Shown: positions 1 through 6,010, counted from the first letter of the stretch. The stretch is 6,557 bases of DNA from an uncultured bacterium (GCA_900551675.1 URXH01000094.1:1-6557), one strand, 5' to 3'. The notes: generated by a model from the letters alone, not told the origin. Numbers and translations are program-made.

Positions 1-109
1 TTAATAATTTAATAATAATAATAAGCTCTTATTATTTGTAGAAAAGTGGTTAAAAGTATTATTATTATTGTATTTTAAGTTGTATAAAATTCAGTAGAAA
101 ACTCAATAA

Positions 110-142
110 TAATAATAGTATTTTTGTAGAAAACTATTATTA
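110..142. repeat. Inverted repeat with an octamer in its loop
   Basis: TAATAATAG at 110-118 is perfectly complementary to CTATTATTA at 134-142. The 15-nt loop holds the GTAGAAAA copy at 126-133. The stem is almost all A-T, so it would be weak as RNA; as DNA it could be an easily melted element. No role is assigned. Confidence 0.6.
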
Positions 143-154
143 ATAGAAAAATCT

Positions 155-178
155 GTAGAAAACTCATGTTTTTTCTAC
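155..178. repeat. Inverted pair of octamers at the switch point of the cluster
   Basis: GTAGAAAA at 155-162 and TTTTCTAC at 171-178 form a perfect 8-bp stem around an 8-nt loop. This is where octamer orientation flips. Read on the minus strand it lies about 50 nt past the stop codon of the 226-636 gene and is followed by AGATTTTT, so it might act as a weak terminator for that gene. Low G+C in the stem argues against a strong one. Confidence 0.45.
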
Positions 179-225
179 TATTTTTTTTACTTTTTCTACT
201 GTCTTTTTACAATTTTCTACTCTTT

Positions 226-636
226 TTATTTCTTATGGAATAAGTTAAGTAATTTATTCCAGCTGTTTTTGAAAAAATTTCCAATTTTATTAAATTTTAA
301 TTTTTGCGGTAATTTTTTTAAATGCGGCAGCCATTTTGATTGAAATTTCCAGCCTCCGAATATTAATGCTCCTGCAGCAAGTCCGCCGAACAGCCATTTT
401 TTCCATGCTGGTACTGAAAACTTATCATTTTTATTGCTTTTATTATATCTGAATTCATCAATTTGCGGCTGCTGAAGATTTTTTGGTTCAGGCTTTGGAC
501 CGGCAAATGGTGATGGTGTATATTCAATACTTCCTACATATCTGGGATTTTGCCCTGTTACATACGATGGTGCGTCAAAATCAAGAACACCGTTCAGAGC
601 AAGTAAATCTAAATTATCGGACCATGCAGGGGACAT
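226..636 (-). CDS. Hypothetical small single-pass membrane protein with basic C-terminal tail
   Basis: Family not recognised. The start chosen is the ATG at 634-636 (136 residues). An upstream in-frame ATG at 643-645 would give 139 residues, but the AAGGA at 645-649 abuts and overlaps it, whereas it sits 8 nt from the chosen ATG, the same spacing as in the other minus-strand genes. The N-terminal ~75 residues are polar and Pro/Asn/Gln-rich, with no classical signal peptide. One hydrophobic Gly/Ala-rich segment (WLFGGLAAGALIFGGW, about residues 81-96) looks like a membrane span. The last ~40 residues are rich in Lys, Trp and Phe and look amphipathic and basic, so they may touch membrane phospholipid or nucleic acid. 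The gene diverges from the glycosyltransferase and is bracketed by GTAGAAAA octamers on both sides. Coding status is well supported by the ribosome site and composition; function is unknown. Confidence 0.7.
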   Translation of the reverse strand: MSPAWSDNLDLLALNGVLDFDAPSYVTGQNPRYVGSIEYTPSPFAGPKPEPKNLQQPQIDEFRYNKSNKNDKFSVPAWKKWLFGGLAAGALIFGGWKFQSKWLPHLKKLPQKLKFNKIGNFFKNSWNKLLNLFHKK

Positions 637-644
637 AATAACCA

Positions 645-653
645 TCCTTTTTT
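645..653 (-). promoter_or_regulatory. Ribosome binding site deciding the start of the 226-636 gene
   Basis: On the minus strand this reads AAAAAAGGA. Its AAGGA is 8 nt from the ATG at 634-636 but overlaps the A of the upstream ATG at 643-645, which favours the downstream start. Confidence 0.7.
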
Positions 654-670
654 AGACTGTAAACAGCCAA

Positions 671-690
671 TTTTCTACCTTACATGTATA
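671..690 (-). promoter_or_regulatory. Possible promoter and octamer operator of the 226-636 gene
   Basis: An exact octamer copy (TTTTCTAC on the plus strand, 671-678) lies in the leader or promoter of the minus-strand gene. A weak -10 candidate, TATACA on the minus strand at 685-690, would place transcription start at about 678, so the octamer would begin near +1. No convincing -35 was seen. A short near-palindrome, CTGTAAACAG, follows at 657-666. The octamer is certain; the promoter assignment is tentative. Confidence 0.3.
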
Positions 691-713
691 TAAAGATTTT
701 TTATTAATAAAAA

Positions 714-741
714 TTGCTTTTTTAATTATTATTTGTTAAAT
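714..741 (+). promoter_or_regulatory. Candidate promoter of the glycosyltransferase gene
   Basis: TTGCTT at 714-719 and TTAAAT at 736-741 are separated by 16 bp. If used, transcription would begin around 748-750, at or next to the ATG at 750, which agrees with the absence of any Shine-Dalgarno sequence. Both boxes are poor matches in very AT-rich DNA, so chance is a real alternative. Confidence 0.3.
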
Positions 742-749
742 TTTGTAAT

Positions 750-2378
750 ATGAAAGAGATTTTAAACGAAAATAAATACCTTCTTTTACTGTGGGTGTTT
801 TGTATTGCGGGATTAATAATTTTTTGCGGGCATTATTCAAATATTTTGATTGACTTCGGGCGCGAGGTTTATTACCCCGAACAAATTTTAGAGGGAAAGG
901 TTTTATACAAAGACTTGTTCAATATTTACGGCCCTCTGTCTTATCAGATTAATGCCGTATTATATAAAATATTCGGTGCAAAACTTTCAACTCTTTACGG
1001 AGCAGGGTGGGTCTGCTCAATTCTGGCAGTAAGCGGAATTTATATAATTGCTCAAAAATTTTTGAGCAAATTCTTGAGTTTTTGTATTGGATTTTTTACA
1101 ATATCGGTTTGTGTTGCTACCACCTGTATTTTCAATTTTCATTTCCCGTATTCATGGGCTGTACTTTACGGGTTGATTTCATTTTTGTTTTCCCTTTATT
1201 TTCTTTTAAAAAACAATGATGATAAAAAATCTTTTAATCTATGCATGAGTTCATTATTTGCAGGTATTTGTATTGCAAACAAGTATGATTTTCTGCTTTA
1301 TGTATTTGTTGTTTTGTTTTTTATATTAAAAGAGAAAAACTGGAAGGCTTTTTTATGTTTTATTTCAGTCCCGTTAGTAAGTTATGGAATACTATTTATT
1401 CAGGGAATGAGATTTTCCGATCTTATAAATACGTTGTTAATTGTTAAAACAATGGCTCAGACAAATACGTTAACGTATTTTTATCAGAATGCCGGAATAT
1501 ATTTTCACCAGAAAGCTATTCTCACGGATATTCTTTTGTTTTGCAAAATAGCAGTTCCTTTCGGAATTATGCTTTACGGCGCATATTTATTCGAGAGTAA
1601 GAAAGTAATATCAATAATTTTGTTTACAGCCGGTTATGTTTTTTATCTCTGGTTTTTTACAATAAATATAGGCAGTACATTAGGATTTTTACCTTTGTCT
1701 TTGTTAATTTTATTTTTAATACGTTTGAGAAAATTAAATTCGAATTTTATTGTTTTAGTAATATCAGCTCTTGTTGTCAGTGCGAAAGTTTTTTGGGTAA
1801 TGCTTCTTTATTTGTACGGAAACTATTATGTTGCAATAGTTATGATTGCCGTTTTTGCTTTAGTATTTACTTTTGTACCGCGAAAACTTGAAAAAGCTGC
1901 TGGGGTTGGTTTATTAATTTCATCAGCCTGTTTTATTTTTGCAAATTTTTATATGCTGTCTATTGCTGACAATATTGTTCAAACTGATAATGGAGTTATT
2001 TTTACCGAACAGGCAATTTCAAAAAGTACAAAAGAATTAGTAAATTTTATAAATCATAAAACAAAATCTGATGACAGAATAGTTATTTTCCCTGAAGGTA
2101 TGATGATTAACTTTTTAACAGACAGAAACGGCGAAGATTATTATAATTCATTAATTCCTTTGTATGTAGAAACTTTTGGAGAAGACAAAATTATAGAACA
2201 TTTTAAATCTGATATGCCCGAATATATTGTATTTAATAATCAGAGTATGAGAGATTACTATTTTCAATATATTTGCAATGATTACGCACTGGATTTTTGC
2301 GGTTTTATAAATCAAAATTATACTCTTGAAAAGGTTATTGATAATGAGTTCAGGTATATGATATTTAAACGAAAATAG
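750..2378 (+). CDS. Polytopic membrane glycosyltransferase, GT-C type (GT39/ArnT-like)
   Basis: A 542-residue membrane protein with about eleven or twelve hydrophobic segments: roughly 11-28, 83-103, 108-126, 133-153, 165-193 (one or two spans), 200-217, 258-280, 287-303, 307-325, 332-352, 357-376 and 384-403. A large first outside loop holds DFGREVYYPEQILEGK then LYKDLFNIYGPLSY (35-65). The Asp35/Arg-Glu region followed by G-x-x-x-Y-x-D-x-x-x-x-x-GP matches the first-loop layout of GT-C enzymes such as protein mannosyltransferases and ArnT, where an acidic residue is catalytic and the donor is a polyprenyl-phosphate sugar. Residues 404-542 form a soluble tail (STKELVNFINHK, DDRIVIFPEG, PEYIVFNN), also common in this group. 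Donor, acceptor and exact family cannot be told. The ATG at 750 is the first possible start after an in-frame TAA at 723-725; no Shine-Dalgarno is visible. Polytopic membrane character is certain; the GT-C call is inference from motifs. Confidence 0.7.
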   Translation: MKEILNENKYLLLLWVFCIAGLIIFCGHYSNILIDFGREVYYPEQILEGKVLYKDLFNIYGPLSYQINAVLYKIFGAKLSTLYGAGWVCSILAVSGIYIIAQKFLSKFLSFCIGFFTISVCVATTCIFNFHFPYSWAVLYGLISFLFSLYFLLKNNDDKKSFNLCMSSLFAGICIANKYDFLLYVFVVLFFILKEKNWKAFLCFISVPLVSYGILFIQGMRFSDLINTLLIVKTMAQTNTLTYFYQNAGIYFHQKAILTDILLFCKIAVPFGIMLYGAYLFESKKVISIILFTAGYVFYLWFFTINIGSTLGFLPLSLLILFLIRLRKLNSNFIVLVISALVVSAKVFWVMLLYLYGNYYVAIVMIAVFALVFTFVPRKLEKAAGVGLLISSACFIFANFYMLSIADNIVQTDNGVIFTEQAISKSTKELVNFINHKTKSDDRIVIFPEGMMINFLTDRNGEDYYNSLIPLYVETFGEDKIIEHFKSDMPEYIVFNNQSMRDYYFQYICNDYALDFCGFINQNYTLEKVIDNEFRYMIFKRK

Positions 2379-2389
2379 TCGAAAATAGT
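2370..2389. repeat. Tandem 10-bp duplication across the glycosyltransferase stop codon
   Basis: CGAAAATAGT occurs twice back to back at 2370-2379 and 2380-2389. The first copy contains the TAG stop at 2376-2378. It looks like a small slippage duplication and does not alter the protein. Confidence 0.7.
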
Positions 2390-2394
2390 TTTTA

Positions 2395-2403
2395 TGATAA
2401 AAT
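2395..2403 (+). promoter_or_regulatory. Candidate extended -10 promoter of metG
   Basis: TGATAAAAT is a TGn extension followed by the -10-like TAAAAT at 2398-2403. It would start a transcript near 2410 with a leader of about 25 nt carrying the ribosome site AAAGGA at 2422-2427, 7 nt before the metG ATG. No -35 match was seen at the expected distance. Read-through from the glycosyltransferase gene, which ends 56 bp upstream, is also possible because no terminator hairpin is visible between them. Confidence 0.45.
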
Positions 2404-2434
2404 TTACTTAAAAGTATAAACAAAGGAATAAGAA

Positions 2435-4024
2435 ATGGAAAAATATTATTTAACAACAGCAATAGATTACGTAAATGGTGCCCCGCATATCGGACATGCA
2501 TATGAAAAAATATTGACCGATATTATAGCCAGACATTATACTCAAAGATGTGATGATGTTTATTTTCTTACCGGAACAGATGAGCACGGTATAAAAATTC
2601 AAAAAACAGCGGCAGAAAAAGGAATTACCACGAAAGAGCTCTGCGACGAAAACGCACAAAAATTCAAAAATGCCTGGAAAGCTCTTGATATTGATTATAC
2701 AAAATTTATCAGAACAACTGATGAAGATCACAAAAAAATTGTTCAGAAAATATTTGATAAATTATTGAAACAGGGTGATATCTATAAACATGCCTATGAA
2801 GGTCTATACTGTACGGGATGCGAATGCTTTTTAAATCCGAAAGATTTGACCGAAGACGGACTCTGCCCTGATCACCTCAAAAAACCTGAAGTTGTTAAAG
2901 AAGAAAATTACTTTTTCAAACTTACAAAATACAAAGATGCAATAATTAAACATATCAAAGAACATCCTGATTTTATAATTCCTGAATTCAGGGCAAATGA
3001 GGTTATAAACCAGCTTGAAGATATTCAGGATATCTCTGTATCGCGTGCCAAATCAAATGTTAAATGGGGAATTGACGTTCTTTCAGATAATGAACAGTCG
3101 ATTTATGTTTGGATTGATGCTCTTTCAAACTATATTACGGCGCTTGGATACGATACGGAAAGTCCATCAGAAAATTTCAAAAAATACTGGCCGGCTGATG
3201 TTCATGTTATAGGAAAAGATATTTTGAAATTTCACAGCATATACTGGCCAGCATTTTTGCTTGCGCTTGACCTGCCGCTTCCAAAACACATTTTTGCACA
3301 CGGCTGGATTACAATTGATGAGTCAAAGATGTCAAAATCACTCGGCAACGTAATTTCTCCGACAACGGTTCTTGAAAGTTTTAATCTTGAGCATCCTGAC
3401 GCCTTCAGATATTATATGGCAACGTCAGCACCCTGCGGACGTGATGGAAATTATTCCGATGATGATTTTAAAGAAAAAGTTAATGCACATCTGGCAAACA
3501 GCATGGGCAACCTTTTGAACAGAACCCTTTCAATGCTTGTAAAATACTTTGACGGCGAAGTAAAAGAAGAATTTAAACTTTCAGCTCATAAAGAACTTGT
3601 TTCAGGCTCTTGCAGTCTTGCCAAAAAAGCACTGGGAACAGTTCAAATTGTTAAAAATCATTTTGATAATTTTGAAATTGCAGAGGCAGGGTTAGAGATT
3701 ACATCGCTAGTTGATGCAGCAAACAAATATGTTCAGGATAATGCGCCTTGGACTCTTGCAAAAGAAGGCAAAATGACTGAATGCGGACAGGTGCTTGTTA
3801 ATGTTCTTGATATAATGTGCATTATAGCATCTTTGATTTATCCATACTGTCCGAATATCGCTTCTGATATGGCAAAACAGTTATCATTTGATTTGAAAAC
3901 AAAACTTGATGATTTGACTGTAGACTCTATAAAATGCGGAAAATTAATATCAAAAGAAGATATAAAGCCTGTATTTTTACGACTTGATTCCGAACTTGCC
4001 GATAAATCGGCAAAAAAACATTAA
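2435..4024 (+). CDS. metG: Methionyl-tRNA synthetase
   Basis: Class I aminoacyl-tRNA synthetase that joins methionine to tRNA-Met and initiator tRNA at the expense of ATP, in the cytosol; essential. Signatures seen: HIGH at residues 18-21 in NGAPHIGHAYE; LTGTDEHG (45-52); a zinc knuckle with Cys126, Cys129, Cys144 and His147 (CTGC...CPDH), matching the single-zinc form known from Thermus-type enzymes; VWIDALSNYITALGY (225-239); KMSKS at 298-302 followed by LGN. The C-terminal part is the helical anticodon-binding domain, with DNAPWTLAKEG near 435-446. At 529 residues the protein ends there and lacks the C-terminal EMAP/Trbp111-like OB-fold of longer MetRS, as in many short bacterial enzymes. 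The start is fixed by AAAGGA 7 nt upstream and by the standard N-terminus (YYLTTAIDYVNG). It converges on the 4143-4535 gene across a large palindromic element. Confidence 0.97.
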   Translation: MEKYYLTTAIDYVNGAPHIGHAYEKILTDIIARHYTQRCDDVYFLTGTDEHGIKIQKTAAEKGITTKELCDENAQKFKNAWKALDIDYTKFIRTTDEDHKKIVQKIFDKLLKQGDIYKHAYEGLYCTGCECFLNPKDLTEDGLCPDHLKKPEVVKEENYFFKLTKYKDAIIKHIKEHPDFIIPEFRANEVINQLEDIQDISVSRAKSNVKWGIDVLSDNEQSIYVWIDALSNYITALGYDTESPSENFKKYWPADVHVIGKDILKFHSIYWPAFLLALDLPLPKHIFAHGWITIDESKMSKSLGNVISPTTVLESFNLEHPDAFRYYMATSAPCGRDGNYSDDDFKEKVNAHLANSMGNLLNRTLSMLVKYFDGEVKEEFKLSAHKELVSGSCSLAKKALGTVQIVKNHFDNFEIAEAGLEITSLVDAANKYVQDNAPWTLAKEGKMTECGQVLVNVLDIMCIIASLIYPYCPNIASDMAKQLSFDLKTKLDDLTVDSIKCGKLISKEDIKPVFLRLDSELADKSAKKH

Positions 4025-4030
4025 TCGATA

Positions 4031-4130
4031 AAAATAACACAATTATTTTGTCATGCTGAATTTATTTCAGCATCTATATATTAGATCCTGAAACAAGTTC
4101 AGGATGACCGTAAAATAATTGTGTTATTTT
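4031..4130. repeat. 100-bp nested palindromic element (REP/MITE-like) between convergent genes
   Basis: Outer arms AAAATAACACAATTATTTT (4031-4049) and its exact reverse complement (4112-4130) form a perfect 19-bp inverted repeat. Inside lie two inverted 26-nt half-units, 4050-4075 and 4083-4108, separated by ATATATT. Each half-unit can fold alone: ATGCTGAA/TTCAGCAT (4053-4060, 4066-4073) and ATCCTGAA/TTCAGGAT (4085-4092, 4098-4105), both with 5-nt loops. Each outer arm is also a hairpin by itself (AAAATAA, 5-nt loop, TTATTTT). The half-units differ at four sites: two are a compensated G-C to C-G swap in the stem and two are in the loop. From memory, GTCAT(G/C)CTGAA...TTCAG(C/G)ATCT elements are dispersed in several bacterial genomes; copy number here is unknown. 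It probably also ends transcription of metG and of the opposing gene. Confidence 0.85.
4031..4130. terminator. Probable bidirectional terminator formed by the outer arms
   Basis: The arms start 7 nt after the metG stop and end 12 nt before the stop of the minus-strand gene. The A-rich left flank and T-rich right flank (TTATTTTAGATTTATTATTTT) give U-rich tails in both directions. The stem is long but A-T-rich and interrupted by the inner repeat, so efficiency is uncertain. Confidence 0.5.
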
Positions 4131-4142
4131 AGATTTATTATT

Positions 4143-4535
4143 TTATTCATCTTCTTGAGGTTTAATCAAACTTCCGACAGCTGCATACATTGCTGCTGAA
4201 ATTTCTGCAGTTGATGAAAACGGTCCGTATTTTTTTATAAAATCAGCAACGTCAAATGTGTTCAGATAATTTTGTAATGCGGCTGATGATTCGTCTGTTA
4301 AATTGGTTACAAACATAATATTTTTCAAGTAATTTGTAGCTTTTTCTTCAACATCATCTTCATCGTAATCAGTAGCGGAAAATTGCGCTACGTCTTTTTG
4401 TTCTTTTTCTCTTGCTGTTACGCCGTATTCTTTAGTTTCTTCTTCTGCTTTCTGCTGCTGTTCTTCCTGCAGTTTGTCTTCTTCTTCGACTGCAGAAGCT
4501 GCGGATGTGTAAGCTGATACTCCTGTAATTTCCAT
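4143..4535 (-). CDS. Hypothetical acidic protein with coiled-coil-like N-terminal part
   Basis: A 130-residue soluble protein of unrecognised family. The start is well fixed: AAAGGA at 4544-4549 is 8 nt from the ATG. Residues 1-15 (MEITGVSAYTSAASA) are small and polar; residues 16-50 are Glu/Gln/Lys-rich and probably form a helix or coiled coil; 51-65 is a very acidic stretch (DYDEDDVEE). Residues 66-125 (ATNYLKNIMFVTNLTDESS, LNTFDVADFIKKYGPF, ISAAMYAAVGSLI) look like a compact helical domain. No signal peptide, membrane span or catalytic motif was seen. It is divergent from der with a shared 121-bp intergenic region, and convergent with metG. Composition suggests a structural or adaptor protein, but this is a guess; it may be a lineage-restricted gene. 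That it is coding is supported by the ribosome site and by clean terminator placement. Confidence 0.75.
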   Translation of the reverse strand: MEITGVSAYTSAASAVEEEDKLQEEQQQKAEEETKEYGVTAREKEQKDVAQFSATDYDEDDVEEKATNYLKNIMFVTNLTDESSAALQNYLNTFDVADFIKKYGPFSSTAEISAAMYAAVGSLIKPQEDE

Positions 4536-4543
4536 AATACCTG

Positions 4544-4563
4544 TCCTTTCTTAAAAAACTATA
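4544..4563 (-). promoter_or_regulatory. Ribosome site and weak -10 candidate for the 4143-4535 gene
   Basis: Reading the minus strand, TATAGT at 4558-4563 is a possible -10, followed by AAAGGA at 4544-4549 and then 8 nt to the ATG. The ribosome site is clear. The -10 has no good -35 partner (TTCCGA at 4581-4586 at 17 bp) and is close to the ribosome site, so it is tentative. Confidence 0.35.
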
Positions 4564-4641
4564 CTTTTACAATACGTATATCGGAAAATTTATATAAAAA
4601 CTTTAGAATTTTGTAAATTAATGTAAATCTGTTTTATGTTA

Positions 4642-4650
4642 TGTTATAAT
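4642..4650 (+). promoter_or_regulatory. Extended -10 promoter of der, implying a leaderless transcript
   Basis: TGTTATAAT is a perfect TGn-TATAAT extended -10 element (TATAAT at 4645-4650). The next six bases, ACCCGT, lead straight into the ATG at 4657, so transcription starting the usual ~7 nt after the -10 would begin at or within a base or two of that ATG. No ribosome site lies before it. The -35 region is poor (TGTAAA near 4622-4627 is the nearest candidate), which is tolerated by extended -10 promoters. Confidence 0.75.
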
Positions 4651-4656
4651 ACCCGT

Positions 4657-5988
4657 ATGAAAAAACCGATTGTAGCAATAGTAGGACGACCGAATGTCGG
4701 CAAATCAACATTTGTAAACCGTCTTGTCGGATCCAGAAACTCTATAGTTGATGATTTGCCGGGTGTAACGCGCGACAGAATATATTTTGATGTAGAATGG
4801 CAGAATAAAATTTTTACCGTAATCGATACAGGCGGAATTGTTCCGGGTGATGAAGATGAAATTATGCTGTCGATTTTTGATCAGGCTAAAATTGCCTGTG
4901 AAGAGGCAGATAAAATAATTTTTATAGTTGACGGAAAAGAAGGTGTTAACCCTGTTGATTACGATATTGCAAATATTTTGAGACAATCAGGCAAACCTGT
5001 TTTTCTTGCAGTTAATAAATCGGATAATCCTGATTCTTTAATGATGGTTAATGATTTTTACTCGCTTGCAATAGGCGATCCTGTAGGAATTTCAGCGCTT
5101 CACGGTTCAGGCGGTGTCGGAGATTTACTTGATCTTGTAACAGAAGATTTCCCGCGTGATTTTGAAGAAAAAGATGATGAAACAATCAGAATAGCAATTG
5201 TTGGCAGACCAAATGCTGGAAAATCGTCTATTGTAAATGCTTTATTAAATGAAAACAGAGTTATTGTTTCAGATGTTTCTGGAACTACAAGAGACAGCAT
5301 TGACAGTACAATAACGTATAATAACAGAGAATTTGTTATTGTTGATACGGCAGGAATAAGAAAAAAATCAAAAGTCGACTGGGGTGTGGAAAAATTTGCG
5401 GTTGATAGAGCAATACGCTCAATAAGAGACTGCGATGTCGCGTTACTTGTAATTGATGCTGTTCAGGGTATTTCTGATCAGGATAAAAAAATAGCTTCTA
5501 TAATAACAGAAGCAGGAAAAGGGCTGATTATTGCAATTAACAAGTGGGATTTGATAGAAGACAAAAAATCAAATACTATAAATCAATATAATAAAAAATT
5601 GTCAAATGATATTCCATTTCTTGAATTTGCGCCGAAAATTTATATTTCTGCCGTTACAAAACAGAGACTTCACCAGATTTATACTGAAGCTGAAAAAGTT
5701 TATGCAGAATGCACAAAACGTATTTCAACCGGCTTGTTAAACAAGGTTATCAAAGAAGCGTATATGCTTAATCCTCCTGCATCTTCTAAAGGCAAAAGAT
5801 TGAAGATTATGTATGTAACGCAGACAGGTATTCAGCCGCCGCATATCGTAATTTTTGCAAATAATGCGGATTTGATGAAAGATCATTACAAGCGTTATAT
5901 AGAAAATAAACTGCGCGAGGCTTTTGGATTTTTCGGCACAACAATAAGGCTTTCTATAAGAGAACGCTCTGATAAAGATAAAAAATAA
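4657..5988 (+). CDS. der: Ribosome biogenesis GTPase Der (EngA), double-GTPase
   Basis: Essential GTPase that binds the 50S subunit and promotes its late assembly. Two GTPase domains in tandem plus a KH-like domain, 443 residues, normal for the family. Domain 1: GRPNVGKS (10-17), GVTRD (36-40), DTGG (57-60), NKSD (120-123), SA (146-147). Domain 2: GRPNAGKS (183-190), GTTRD (209-213), DTAG (230-233), NKWD (295-298), SA (331-332). The KH-like domain is about 355-435, with the typical PPHIVIFAN stretch (394-402) and a basic tail. All nucleotide-binding motifs are intact. An in-frame ATG at 4636 would add seven residues (MLCYNTR), but the TATAAT promoter lies inside that extension and Der normally begins M-K-x-P-I-V-A-I-V-G, so 4657 is chosen. 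The gene appears monocistronic, ending in a strong hairpin that overlaps its stop codon. Confidence 0.96.
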   Translation: MKKPIVAIVGRPNVGKSTFVNRLVGSRNSIVDDLPGVTRDRIYFDVEWQNKIFTVIDTGGIVPGDEDEIMLSIFDQAKIACEEADKIIFIVDGKEGVNPVDYDIANILRQSGKPVFLAVNKSDNPDSLMMVNDFYSLAIGDPVGISALHGSGGVGDLLDLVTEDFPRDFEEKDDETIRIAIVGRPNAGKSSIVNALLNENRVIVSDVSGTTRDSIDSTITYNNREFVIVDTAGIRKKSKVDWGVEKFAVDRAIRSIRDCDVALLVIDAVQGISDQDKKIASIITEAGKGLIIAINKWDLIEDKKSNTINQYNKKLSNDIPFLEFAPKIYISAVTKQRLHQIYTEAEKVYAECTKRISTGLLNKVIKEAYMLNPPASSKGKRLKIMYVTQTGIQPPHIVIFANNADLMKDHYKRYIENKLREAFGFFGTTIRLSIRERSDKDKK

Positions 5989-6010
5989 AAGAGGCTGTTA
6001 AGCCTCTTTT
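5987..6010. terminator. Bidirectional intrinsic terminator between der and the small minus-strand gene
   Basis: AAAAGAGGCT (5987-5996), loop GTTA, AGCCTCTTTT (6001-6010) make a perfect 10-bp stem with U-runs on both strands (TTTTATTCTTCT rightward; TTTTATTTTTTA leftward). It overlaps the last two bases of the der stop codon (5986-5988) and the first two plus-strand bases of the opposing gene's stop codon (6009-6011), so it serves both convergent genes. Confidence 0.92.

Larger units (their letters stand above)
38..220. repeat. Cluster of GTAGAAAA/TTTTCTAC octamers in an AT-rich gene-free block
   Basis: The 225 bases before the first gene contain no supportable gene. Exact GTAGAAAA copies lie at 38-45, 94-101, 126-133 and 155-162, and exact reverse copies (TTTTCTAC) at 171-178, 192-199 and 213-220; ATAGAAAA at 143-150 is a one-base variant. 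All forward copies are left of about 167 and all reverse copies right of it. The three reverse copies are exactly 21 bp apart and head a degenerate 21-bp tandem unit beginning TTTTCTACT. Triplet runs (TAA/ATT) lie at about 10-24, 57-69 and 107-118. The only other exact copy seen in the window is at 671-678. Possible roles are protein-binding sites (regulator, or a replication-origin-like array with diverged DnaA boxes) or RNA hairpins after the minus-strand gene. The repeats are directly visible; function is unknown. Confidence 0.85.

Noticed and set aside
38..220. CRISPR array
   Set aside because: The repeat is only 8 bp, spacing is irregular and orientation flips midway; there are no unique spacers of uniform length and no cas genes in view.
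1..225. Confident chromosomal origin call
   Set aside because: No dnaA, dnaN, rnpA or similar gene is visible, the octamer departs from the DnaA box in its conserved part, and GC skew cannot be judged from this window.
657..666. CTGTAAACAG as a LexA/SOS operator
   Set aside because: The half-sites are only 2 bp apart, whereas the E. coli-type box has 8 bp between CTGT and ACAG; too short to distinguish from chance.
1007..1219. Plus-strand frame inside the glycosyltransferase gene
   Set aside because: Out-of-frame shadow of a strongly supported membrane protein, with no independent ribosome site noted.
2151..2501. Minus-strand open frame across the end of the glycosyltransferase and start of metG
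   Set aside because: It overlaps two well supported genes; the Ile/Leu/Phe-rich composition is typical of antisense AT-rich coding DNA.
4031..4130. tRNA or structured RNA gene
   Set aside because: No tRNA arm conservation or CCA end; the symmetry is that of an inverted-repeat DNA element or terminator.
4636..4656. Seven-residue N-terminal extension of Der
   Set aside because: It is encoded by the extended -10 promoter and is not expected in the family.
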